NCBI RefSeq assembly: GCF_003029735.1 | Contig: NZ_KZ686269.1 | Span: forward strand, 620,001-684,000 | Source: Pedobacter yulinensis | GTDB taxonomy: Bacteria > Bacteroidota > Bacteroidia > Sphingobacteriales > Sphingobacteriaceae | Direction: 5' to 3' | DNA length: 64,000 bases | Shown here: piece after piece, positions 27,042 to 35,373 of the stretch | Position numbering within the stretch: position 1 is the stretch's first letter | Layout of the letters: each line of letters opens with the position of its first letter | Position numbers and translations under genes: made by a program | Notes under the pieces: model-generated | The model's input: the letters and a program-made list of their open reading frames with translations, nothing else | Database searches by the model: none | What the model was told of the DNA's origin: nothing

Positions 27042-30000
27042 TTACCAGCCCGGCGCGAAGGTCAGACCAAATACACCAGGGGTGCTCAGGTCGGTGCGCG
27101 TAAATGGAAAGGCATAATAGGGTTCAATCACAAAATAACCGAATACGTTTACCCGGGCTGAAATACCAGCACTCAGGGCGGGTACGCGTTTAGCAGGCAG
27201 TCCGCGCGGCGTTACTGCTGTTCCGGGATCGCGCTCGAATGAAATCTCCGAATCTTCGTCCCACGCTAGGCCGGCATCAAAAAACAGGTTCAAATCGCTG
27301 AACAGGAATTTTGAAGGAATGGCAGATAGTTTTTTAGGACCGGTAAACGGAAGGCGCACTTCGAAATTGAATACAGCGATTTTGCTGCCTGATAACTGGT
27401 TAATGTTGAAGTTGCCCGAGTTACCGGAGTTGTTCCGGTAAAATGAGTTGGCCTCATAACCGCGAATCAGGTATGGGTAACCGAGAAACAGGGGATACAG
27501 AAAGTCTCCTTCGCGACCAAGGCGCCCGTAATTGTAGCTGCGAACCGCAAGCGTAACAGGCTTGATGCGCCAGTACTTGCGCAAGTCGATGGTTACGCCG
27601 GTAAATGAATAATCACCAAAATATTTCTCAGCACCAACCCGGTACCGGAAACCGTCCAGCGGCGCCGCAAGCCCGAATATGGAATTGTCGCCTACAAAAG
27701 CCGTGTTGAGCTGGAAAATGGTAAAGGCATTAAAGGGAACACCCAGGTCCTGAGCGGCCTGTTCGTTCGGAACCCGGGCACGATTTGCCCCGATATAGTA
27801 ACCATATGAGTCGTAATAGTTGCTGTACCTGTCTATCCGGTAGCTGTAATGCGAAAAAGCACCACCAAGTTCAAACCGATGTACTTTGCTGAAGGGGTAA
27901 GCGCCAAAAACCTGTACCTGTTCTTCGAAGGTCCGGATGATGTCGGTTCGCAGATTCATGACTTCGATCTGGCTGCCATTGTTGCCCGGTAAGGTCTCCG
28001 GCCCGATGCTGCTGAAACCTGATACATAGGGAATGTGCGAAACGGCAACACCCCAATTGATGCGGCTTTTCTGGTTAATGTAACCAACCAGACCGCCAAA
28101 ATCGTAAATCTCGCCGTTTACCGAAAGGTTGGCAATGATCTGGTTTACACCCAGAATATCACTGAACATACCCACTATGCCCCCTTGTACACCAGTTCCG
28201 AAGCGGCTGGTGGATACGCCGACTCCACTGTTGGCCAGGTAGTCCAGCCTGAATTTTGGCCGGTATTGTACCAGCCGCATGGAATCCTGGGTGGTCCGTT
28301 CAAAACGGTTAAAGTTGTTCAGGTTAGAATTGATGATGTTTACGCCCAGATTTTCCATTGGCGGAAGCACCGCCGCATCGAAGTTGACAGCGTTTGTTTC
28401 TACCTTTTGTGCCCTGAATGCGCTGGCCTGTGCATTATAGAGTGTATAACGCTGGTAGCGGTAATAACTGTAGACAATGTCGTCGTTCCGCGATATGGAA
28501 ATAGCCGGAGAAAACTCAGTAATGCCGCTAATGCCGGTGAAATAGTCGGTCAGCTGCACCACATCCTGACCCGCCAAATTATACCGGTACAGGTTGCGGA
28601 AACCATCGCGGTTTGAAAGGAAAAAAATGCTGCGACTGTCTGCCGAGAAAACAGCATTCAGGTTGTTGGCACCCTTAAACACGTCAATGTTGCGTACAGT
28701 CTTGTCTGCGAGGTTGTAAATGCTCAGGTTAATCGGATTGACTGCAGCGTTGTTTCCGCCCTCGATCGCAGCCCGGTCAGACGAAAACACCAGCATCGTT
28801 CCGTCGGGGGAGAAGCTGGGCGCATAGTCAGAGAAAGCATCATCTGTAAGCTGCGTAACCTTTTTAGTGTCGAAGTTATAAGAGAAAATATCGCTCTGGC
28901 CTTCTTTCATGCCTGAGAAGGCGATGTCTTTCCCGTTCGGAGACCAGGTCAGGTTGCCAAATTGTTCTACATCTTCCATATGGGTACGCAGCAACTGGCG
29001 GCCATTGTTGACATCAACTACGATCAGCTGATTTCGTCCTTTACTGAACACGCTGAATGCAAACTTTTTGCTGTCGGGCGACCAGGTACCCGCCGATTCT
29101 ATAAAGTTAAAATCGTCGATATGGCTGTTGTCTACCTGGCTGGTCAGTTTTCTGATGATGCGGCCCGTTTTCGCATCGGCCAGGAAAAGATCAATGCCGA
29201 ACAGATCCTTTTCAGACATAAAAGCGAGGTATTTGCCGTCGGGGCTTACCGCGGGCGCAACGTTCATGTTGCCGGCGTTTTTGTTGTCGACGATCTTTGT
29301 GCCTATCAGGCGGATCTGTGAGCTGTCACCCTTCAGCATGGGCCGGTAATGCTGTTCAATGGCATTTTTCCATAGCCCCGAAAGCGTCTTGTCATCGTAG
29401 CCGAATGTATAGCGGATCGCGTTTTCATAACCATACTTGGCCGTATTCTTAAACAAAGGGACAATGGTCGTATCACCGTATTGCGAACCGATATACGTCC
29501 AGAATGCCTGGCCGTAACGATACGGAAAATATTTATTGGAAGTGGTCAGGTCTTTCAAGGATGGAATGTCGCGGTTTAACATTGCATCGCGCATCCACAT
29601 AGACGTAAAGGCATCACTTTTCCCGATAGAGAGGTATTCGGCCATACCTTCGATCATCCAGAGCGGAGTTTCGCCGATGTTCTGCAGAGGAATCGAGTCT
29701 CGCTCAAGCAATACATGATATTGAAAGGCGTGAACAAGTTCATGGCCCAGCACGTGGCGCGTTTGGCTGTTCAGTTCCATAACCGGCATGATCACCCGAT
29801 TTTTCAGTGCCTCGGTAACACCGCCGGTACCAACGCCAATTTCGCCCTGCAATGCTGTGGTTTGCTGGAAATCAGGGTGATTTGCATAGAGAATGATTGG
29901 GTTTTTCTTAAAAAATGTATCCCGGAAAACCTCCTGATGCATTTTATACCAGGTTTCTGCGTCTTGCGCAAATTTCTGTACCAGTTTCTCGTTCTTCAGG

Positions 30001-30164
30001 TAATAGTAAATCTCGAAGTGCGGTGTCTGCAGCACCTTAAAATCCGGATTTTTGTACCGCACCTTGTTTTGCCCGAAGTATTGGGCCCGGGTAACCGATG
30101 CCGTGCAAAGCAGCAGCAGCAGAATTGGTACAATCCTTTTTATTAGCGTAAGGTTTTTGGTCAT
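27042..30164 (-). CDS. Metallopeptidase-like, TolB propeller and Omp85 barrel fusion
   Basis: This 1040-residue secreted protein has a signal peptide (residues 1-27) and three parts. Residues 30-290 resemble a peptidase MA-like gluzincin, with zinc motif H141-E-L-V-H145 and a downstream W-M-I-E172-G-M-A-E-Y that supplies the third ligand. Residues about 300-600 carry TolB/PD40 blades (SPDGKYLAFMSEKDLFG and others). The C-terminal ~350 residues are a beta-barrel of the bacterial surface antigen (Omp85/BamA) type with Tyr/Gly-rich strands. It probably sits in the outer membrane with the protease and propeller in the periplasm or outside. It is a single gene. Confidence 0.85.
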   Translation of the reverse strand: MTKNLTLIKRIVPILLLLLCTASVTRAQYFGQNKVRYKNPDFKVLQTPHFEIYYYLKNEKLVQKFAQDAETWYKMHQEVFRDTFFKKNPIILYANHPDFQQTTALQGEIGVGTGGVTEALKNRVIMPVMELNSQTRHVLGHELVHAFQYHVLLERDSIPLQNIGETPLWMIEGMAEYLSIGKSDAFTSMWMRDAMLNRDIPSLKDLTTSNKYFPYRYGQAFWTYIGSQYGDTTIVPLFKNTAKYGYENAIRYTFGYDDKTLSGLWKNAIEQHYRPMLKGDSSQIRLIGTKIVDNKNAGNMNVAPAVSPDGKYLAFMSEKDLFGIDLFLADAKTGRIIRKLTSQVDNSHIDDFNFIESAGTWSPDSKKFAFSVFSKGRNQLIVVDVNNGRQLLRTHMEDVEQFGNLTWSPNGKDIAFSGMKEGQSDIFSYNFDTKKVTQLTDDAFSDYAPSFSPDGTMLVFSSDRAAIEGGNNAAVNPINLSIYNLADKTVRNIDVFKGANNLNAVFSADSRSIFFLSNRDGFRNLYRYNLAGQDVVQLTDYFTGISGITEFSPAISISRNDDIVYSYYRYQRYTLYNAQASAFRAQKVETNAVNFDAAVLPPMENLGVNIINSNLNNFNRFERTTQDSMRLVQYRPKFRLDYLANSGVGVSTSRFGTGVQGGIVGMFSDILGVNQIIANLSVNGEIYDFGGLVGYINQKSRINWGVAVSHIPYVSGFSSIGPETLPGNNGSQIEVMNLRTDIIRTFEEQVQVFGAYPFSKVHRFELGGAFSHYSYRIDRYSNYYDSYGYYIGANRARVPNEQAAQDLGVPFNAFTIFQLNTAFVGDNSIFGLAAPLDGFRYRVGAEKYFGDYSFTGVTIDLRKYWRIKPVTLAVRSYNYGRLGREGDFLYPLFLGYPYLIRGYEANSFYRNNSGNSGNFNINQLSGSKIAVFNFEVRLPFTGPKKLSAIPSKFLFSDLNLFFDAGLAWDEDSEISFERDPGTAVTPRGLPAKRVPALSAGISARVNVFGYFVIEPYYAFPFTRTDLSTPGVFGLTFAPGW

Positions 30165-30250
30165 ATCGCTGTTATTTGGAAGTCTGTGTATATACGTTAA
30201 TTTATATATGCCGGTTGTTGCCTGTATGACACCGCCCGCGTTTCAAATGT

Positions 30251-32707
30251 TTAGCCTTCACCGTTTTTGCGTTTTTCACGCTCTTCCTGGCGCTGCCGGC
30301 GTTTCTGCTCGCGCTCCTCTTTTTTATTGGCAGGAGCTACAAGCTTTGCCGGTTCTGCCGGCTGCTGGTCGGCTGGCTTACGCTCCTCGACTTTCTGGCC
30401 TTCGGGCTGAGCCTGCGGTTGCGGGACGGGTTCGCTGTCGGTAACAGAGTCTGTAGCCAGCGAGTCTGCGAGCACGGTATCGGCTGCAGTTGTGTCTTCT
30501 ACGATCCTCGGACTCGGGCAAATATAAGTGCGTTCAATCTTACCCTTTGGTTTCGGGAACGGCCCGTATGTGTAACCACTGTTTGGATCCTGGTAAACCT
30601 TTTCCATAAACTTGGCAAAGATGGGCAGTGCAGTTCGTGAACCTTCGCCTTGTTCACCGTTTTTAAAGTGCGCGGTGCGTTCATCGCAGCCTACCCATAC
30701 GCCGGTAACTAGGTCTTTGGTGATGCCCATGTACCACGCATCTACATAATCGGAGGAGGTGCCGGTCTTGCCGCCGATTTGGTTGTTCTTTTTCCAGAGG
30801 TCCCATTCCCACAGCGCCTGCGAGGTTCCGCCGGGCTCTTCCATACCACCTCTGAACATGTAAAGCATGAGCCATGAAATTTCGTCGGTCAGCACTTTTT
30901 TGGTTTTTGCCTTAAATTCTTCAATCACATTGCCCTCGCTGTCGGCGATTTTTTCAACCAGGATCGGGTCTGTCCGCTCGCCGTTTGCCAGGAAAGTTCC
31001 ATATGCCCGCACCATTTCAAATACCGAAACGTCGTTTGAGCCAAGGCTTACCGAAGGCACTGATTCCAGGCGACTGTCTATTCCGCAGTCTTTTGCCCAG
31101 CGCACCACGTTGTCCCAGCCAACCTGTTCGGTTACCTGCGCGGTGATGGTGTTGACCGATTTGGCCATTGCCCAGCGCAGTGACATTTCCCGGTAGGTAA
31201 TGTTCCAGTCCGAATTTTTTGGTTCCCAGACCTTTTGCTGGCCGTTTTCCACATATGGTATACTGACCGGTTTGTCTGTGAACTTATCGCAGGGGCTCAT
31301 GCCGTCTTCAAGTGCAGCCAGGTAAGCGAAAGGTTTGAAGGTCGAACCGGCCTGGCGTTTTGCCTGATTCACGTGATCGTATTTGAAGTACTTATGGTTA
31401 ATGCCGCCCACCCAGACTTTGATCTTGCCTGAAAACGGATCCAGGGTCATCATGCCGGTATTCATCATTTTGCCGTAATAGCGAATGGAGTCCATCGTCG
31501 AGAACAGGGTGTCGCGTTCACCTTTCCACGAGAACACACGCATTTTTTTCTTGCGGTTAAAATATGCTTCAACAGAATCGGGGTTGTTAGGGAACTTTTT
31601 CTCAAGCAGTGCGTAAATGGGCAGGTTCTTTTTTGCGCGGCTCGGGTAGTCTACCTTGTTGCCTTCAGAGTCATACCAGGGATCTTCATTTCCCCAGACA
31701 CTGTAAAACCGGCGCTGCAGGGTTTTCATCTGCTCGCCAACGGCTTCTTCAGCATACTTCTGCAACCTGGAATCAATCGTTGTATAAATCTTCAGTCCGT
31801 CTTCGTACAGGTCGTAACCGTTGTCGGTACACCACTTGTCCAGGTAACGGGCAACAGCCGAGCGCAGGTAGGAGTCGCCCTCGCTGCCATCGTCCAGGCG
31901 GCCTTCGCGCAGGGTGAGAGGCAGTTTTTTATATGCAGAGGCCTGGGCCGCGGTGATGTACCCATATTTTTCCATTTGTCCTAAGGCAACATTTCGCCGC
32001 TCGAGCGCTTTATCTGGCTTTTTGCGTGGATTGTATAAGGTCGTACCTTTCAGCATGCCAACTATCAGGGCCGCTTCCGGTACATTCAATTCTTTCGTGT
32101 CTTTATCAAAATATGCCCTGCCCGCCGTTTTGATGCCATAGGCATTGTTTCCGAACGAGACGGTATTCAGATACATCGTAATGATATCATTCTTGCTGTA
32201 GTTCGATTCCAACTTCATGGCCGTCATCCATTCTTTCAGTTTGTAAATAACGGTTCGTACCAAGGGAATGTATTTTACAACACCCTGTGATTTGTTGTAA
32301 CGGGTACGGTAAAGATTCTTAGCCAGCTGCTGCGTAATTGTACTTGCACCACGTTTATCGCCTGTGGCCGTAGATATGCCACTGCTCAGCACCGAACGGA
32401 GGTCGATGCCCCAGTGGCTGTAAAACCGTGCGTCTTCTGTAGCAACAAGTGCATTGACCACAGCAGGGGAAATCTGTTCAAAATCTACCGGTGTACGGTT
32501 TTCTTTGAAATACCTCCCGATCAGTTTACCATCTGCAGTGTACAATTCAGAGGAGACCCGCAGGCTAGGCAGCTTGATGTCCTGTTTGCGGGGTGAATAT
32601 CCGAATAGCCACAGAAAGTTGATTTGAAGCGCGCAGAAAAATAAAATGATAAAGTAAACAGTGATCGTGAAGTAGCGTAGATATTTATTTCGGATTTCCC
32701 TGAACAT
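30251..32707 (-). CDS. Class A penicillin-binding protein (PBP1a-type)
   Basis: This bifunctional cell-wall synthase of 818 residues has a cytoplasmic start, one membrane helix (about residues 12-36), a GT51 glycosyltransferase domain (catalytic E91 in EDARFYSHWG; GASTITQQLAKNLY) and a transpeptidase domain with S455-T-F-K458, S518-V-N and K648-T-G. It makes and cross-links glycan strands in the periplasm. The C-terminal ~100 residues are a Pro/Gln-rich linker ending in a dense Arg/Lys/Glu tail, likely disordered and possibly wall-binding. It is a single gene, divergent from ppk2. Confidence 0.95.
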   Translation of the reverse strand: MFREIRNKYLRYFTITVYFIILFFCALQINFLWLFGYSPRKQDIKLPSLRVSSELYTADGKLIGRYFKENRTPVDFEQISPAVVNALVATEDARFYSHWGIDLRSVLSSGISTATGDKRGASTITQQLAKNLYRTRYNKSQGVVKYIPLVRTVIYKLKEWMTAMKLESNYSKNDIITMYLNTVSFGNNAYGIKTAGRAYFDKDTKELNVPEAALIVGMLKGTTLYNPRKKPDKALERRNVALGQMEKYGYITAAQASAYKKLPLTLREGRLDDGSEGDSYLRSAVARYLDKWCTDNGYDLYEDGLKIYTTIDSRLQKYAEEAVGEQMKTLQRRFYSVWGNEDPWYDSEGNKVDYPSRAKKNLPIYALLEKKFPNNPDSVEAYFNRKKKMRVFSWKGERDTLFSTMDSIRYYGKMMNTGMMTLDPFSGKIKVWVGGINHKYFKYDHVNQAKRQAGSTFKPFAYLAALEDGMSPCDKFTDKPVSIPYVENGQQKVWEPKNSDWNITYREMSLRWAMAKSVNTITAQVTEQVGWDNVVRWAKDCGIDSRLESVPSVSLGSNDVSVFEMVRAYGTFLANGERTDPILVEKIADSEGNVIEEFKAKTKKVLTDEISWLMLYMFRGGMEEPGGTSQALWEWDLWKKNNQIGGKTGTSSDYVDAWYMGITKDLVTGVWVGCDERTAHFKNGEQGEGSRTALPIFAKFMEKVYQDPNSGYTYGPFPKPKGKIERTYICPSPRIVEDTTAADTVLADSLATDSVTDSEPVPQPQAQPEGQKVEERKPADQQPAEPAKLVAPANKKEEREQKRRQRQEEREKRKNGEG

Positions 32708-32862
32708 GCCGTAAATATGGTAAAAAAGGTAAACGTTTCTTTGTTAAAATGTGTTAAAACCAGTATGCAAATTAACAGATTTAATTTACTTAATTTTCAG
32801 CGTATCTTTAAATTTCGGTTGCCCGGCCGGGGGCGACTGTTTCTCCACTAACCGCTTACCTG

Positions 32863-33744
32863 ATGAAAGAACCTTTCCTGTATTACCAGGTCAAAAACCA
32901 CAAAAACGCCGATCCGTCGCGTTTCGATACATCCGCACCAGAAGGCTTTAATAAAAAGACCGCTGCGCTGCTGCTCGCGGAAAGCAAACTGCGCCTGGCC
33001 GACTACCAGGAACGGCTTTACGCAGGCCGGGAACGGGCATTGCTCATTATCTTTCAGGCGATGGATGCAGCGGGTAAAGACAGCGCCGTTAAACACGTCA
33101 TGTCGGGCATGAACCCCCAGGGTACTACCGTTCGCAGCTTCAAACAGCCGAGCGCTGTAGAATATGATCACGATTTTCTGTGGCGGCATGTGCTTGCCCT
33201 GCCCGAACGCGGACAAATTGGTATACACAACCGCTCGCATTACGAGAGTGTACTCGTGTGTAAGGTTCACCCCGAACTTGTTCTGAAAGAGAACCTTCCC
33301 GGCATAAAAACGACCGGCGATGTCAATAAGGCATTCTGGAAAGCCCGGTATGCACAGATCAGAAATTTCGAACAGCACCTGCACGAAAACGGCACAACCG
33401 TGCTCAAGTTTTTCCTGAACGTATCGCCCGAAGTGCAGAAAGAGCGGCTCCTGGAGCGGATCGAAGACCCCACGAAAAACTGGAAGTTTGCTGCCGGCGA
33501 TATCGAGGAGCGCAGGCATTGGTCAGATTACATGAAAGCCTACCGGGCTGCGCTTGCCGAGACTTCTACGCCAGACTGTCCCTGGTACATGATCCCTGCA
33601 GATAAAAAATGGTTTGCCCGCCTGGCCATCAGTTATATTCTCGAAGAAACGCTTAAAAAAATGGATCCCAGGTTTCCGGTGCTTCCTGAAAGTGATCAAG
33701 CGGGCTTGGCGTCCAGCCGCAACGCATTACTCAGCGAGAAATAA
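32863..33744 (+). CDS. Polyphosphate kinase 2 family protein
   Basis: PPK2 enzymes transfer phosphate between polyphosphate and nucleotides. The 293-residue protein has Walker A AMDAAGKDS (residues 66-74), the HVMSGMNPQG segment, and the RSHYE lid motif, with the late FFLNVSPEVQKERLLERI helix. Single-domain length suggests class I or III, using polyphosphate to make (d)NTPs or NDPs. A PPK1 lies at the window's right end, so the cell has both routes. Its stop codon is one base from that of the convergent serine hydrolase gene. Confidence 0.92.
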   Translation: MKEPFLYYQVKNHKNADPSRFDTSAPEGFNKKTAALLLAESKLRLADYQERLYAGRERALLIIFQAMDAAGKDSAVKHVMSGMNPQGTTVRSFKQPSAVEYDHDFLWRHVLALPERGQIGIHNRSHYESVLVCKVHPELVLKENLPGIKTTGDVNKAFWKARYAQIRNFEQHLHENGTTVLKFFLNVSPEVQKERLLERIEDPTKNWKFAAGDIEERRHWSDYMKAYRAALAETSTPDCPWYMIPADKKWFARLAISYILEETLKKMDPRFPVLPESDQAGLASSRNALLSEK

Positions 33745-33745
33745 A

Positions 33746-34993
33746 TTACTGATATGAAAAACGCAGTTGTTCCAGATTTGCGGGCTGCGCTTTCTTTCGC
33801 GTGAGTTCCTCTTCGTAGATGCTGCGGCCAAGGTTTTTCATAAACGGATAACATACCGTTTCATACTCGTACTTGTTATCGTTATAAATTCCGTCTTCGT
33901 TAGACTGAACCACTGCAGTGAGCAGAAACTCCACCTGATTCTTGAAATCAACGAAATAGGCGTTATCAATAATATAGCCGTAAGAGTCGCCATACTTGTT
34001 AAAAATGCGGATGTGCGGCTCGATCACGGCATTTTTATCGCGACCGTAATAAATCATTTTGGCATAGGCCGGCCAGAACTCTGTTGGGTTATAGGCAGGA
34101 AGATCGCTTTCTGTGGGCAGTTTACTCATGTAGGTGTAAATGAGTTTGTAGTCCTCTTCACTTAGCCGGAACCGCTCTTTAGCAGGATAATGGGATGGAA
34201 ACATCAATCGTTTCATTAGGGACTGCTGGTCTGCAATGGAAAAAGCATTTTTTCCGGCCAGACTGAAAGGCTTGTTCACCAGCCGGTCTGCACTGTCCAA
34301 ATATCCTCTTCCCATGAGCGTATGACTCAGTTTCAGTGGGTATTCTTTGGGATCATATTGGGGGGGCTGTGTATAAACTAGTTTTCCATCGTTTAAGAAA
34401 CGGATGGCATTGGTATGTTTCGACGGTTCGCCGGTGTCGCCAATGGCCAGCCGGTTCAGGATCCTGGAATGCAGCAGTCCATAGTGTTTTAACTTTTCAT
34501 TAATCTCGGCGCGGCCAATAAATTCATACAGGCGGTTAAACGCGTCATTGTCACTGGTCAGCAAAATCTTTTTGATGTAATGTTCAACCGATGGCAGGCC
34601 ACTGCCCGCTGTCTCATCTTTCAGCACAGCCGTTTGTCCGGCAAAAGAGCTGTCGGTAAGCATGGTGCTTTTGGCGGTCAGTCCCGTTTTTTTCAGCGCG
34701 TTGACTTTTTCAAGTGCAAAAATGCAGGCGGCAAGTTTTACCGTGCTTGCCGGGTAAAAATAGTGTTCAGGATCCAGGTTGTAGGAAAAGGAAGTAAACT
34801 TGGGCCGGTTCCGGGCATCGCGGTCAATGCGGGTGTAGAGGACCTGTACCTCGTTCTTTCCAGGGTGGTTTAGTATCCCTGAAAAAAGTGCGGGTTTCGA
34901 TTCAAATAGGGTTCTAAGGTAACTGGTGTCGGGTTTCTGAGCCATGCTGCAGACAGTTGTCAGGCAAAAAAGAATAAGCAGGTTTTTTTTCAT
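33746..34993 (-). CDS. Secreted class A beta-lactamase-like serine hydrolase
   Basis: This 415-residue protein has a signal peptide (MKKNLLILFCLTTVCSMAQ) and a penicilloyl serine-transferase fold: S83-T-V-K86 as nucleophile motif (YPASTVKLAA) and S147-D148-N149 (LLTSDNDAFN). A KTG-like third motif is not clear. Length exceeds that of true class A beta-lactamases (about 290), with a long C-terminal part, so it is more likely a serine hydrolase or peptidase of the beta-lactamase-2 group than a resistance enzyme. It acts in the periplasm. It is divergent from the B12 locus. Confidence 0.8.
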   Translation of the reverse strand: MKKNLLILFCLTTVCSMAQKPDTSYLRTLFESKPALFSGILNHPGKNEVQVLYTRIDRDARNRPKFTSFSYNLDPEHYFYPASTVKLAACIFALEKVNALKKTGLTAKSTMLTDSSFAGQTAVLKDETAGSGLPSVEHYIKKILLTSDNDAFNRLYEFIGRAEINEKLKHYGLLHSRILNRLAIGDTGEPSKHTNAIRFLNDGKLVYTQPPQYDPKEYPLKLSHTLMGRGYLDSADRLVNKPFSLAGKNAFSIADQQSLMKRLMFPSHYPAKERFRLSEEDYKLIYTYMSKLPTESDLPAYNPTEFWPAYAKMIYYGRDKNAVIEPHIRIFNKYGDSYGYIIDNAYFVDFKNQVEFLLTAVVQSNEDGIYNDNKYEYETVCYPFMKNLGRSIYEEELTRKKAQPANLEQLRFSYQ

Positions 34994-35055
34994 TCCGGGT
35001 TATACGAATGGAATCGGATGTGCTAATTTATGGTTTTCTTGTTCAGGCCGCAGCC

Positions 35056-35090
35056 TTTGTAGAAAAAATGGCCGGAAATTTATACCTTCG
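35056..35090 (+). promoter_or_regulatory. Promoter of the cobalamin-riboswitch operon
   Basis: TTTG (35056-35059) as -33 and TACCTTCG (35083-35090) as -7 are separated by 23 bp; the -7 box differs from TAnnTTTG at one base. It lies a few bases before the first stem of the riboswitch, which is the expected position. Confidence 0.55.
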
Positions 35091-35096
35091 CAGCCA

Positions 35097-35266
35097 TTAA
35101 AGGTTCTCGCCGCAGCTTCGCGGTGCAGATTAATAGGGAATACGGTGCAAATCCGTAACTGTCGCGCAGCTGTAAACTCTGTAAACGGTGTCCATTCCTG
35201 AGCCACTTTCCCCGCAGGGGAAGGGAAGGCCGGACATCCGGGAGTAAGTCAGAAGACCTGCCTTTG
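35097..35266 (+). ncRNA. Cobalamin riboswitch
   Basis: The conserved blocks of the B12-sensing RNA appear in order: GGGAATACGGTGCAAATCCG, then AACTGTCGCGCAGCTGTAA, then the B12-box segment GAGCCAC, a variable hairpin, and the 3' closing block GTAAGTCAGAAGACCTGCC. It lies between the promoter and the BtuB-type receptor gene, about 107 bases before the receptor ATG. Adenosylcobalamin binding should lower expression of the downstream uptake genes, probably by hiding the start region, as no clear terminator is seen. Confidence 0.95.
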
Positions 35267-35373
35267 ATACATAGTTTCATGGCTTTCGCGAACTGAAGCC
35301 CGAAAATTCGACTCGACACCCTGTGTCGCCGGTTTTCTATTCCGCGCAGGCCATGTTTAACCGGCACAGGCAA

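Noticed and set aside
33746..34993. Antibiotic-resistance beta-lactamase
   Set aside because: The protein is much longer than class A beta-lactamases and lacks a clear KTG motif, so a general secreted serine hydrolase fits better.
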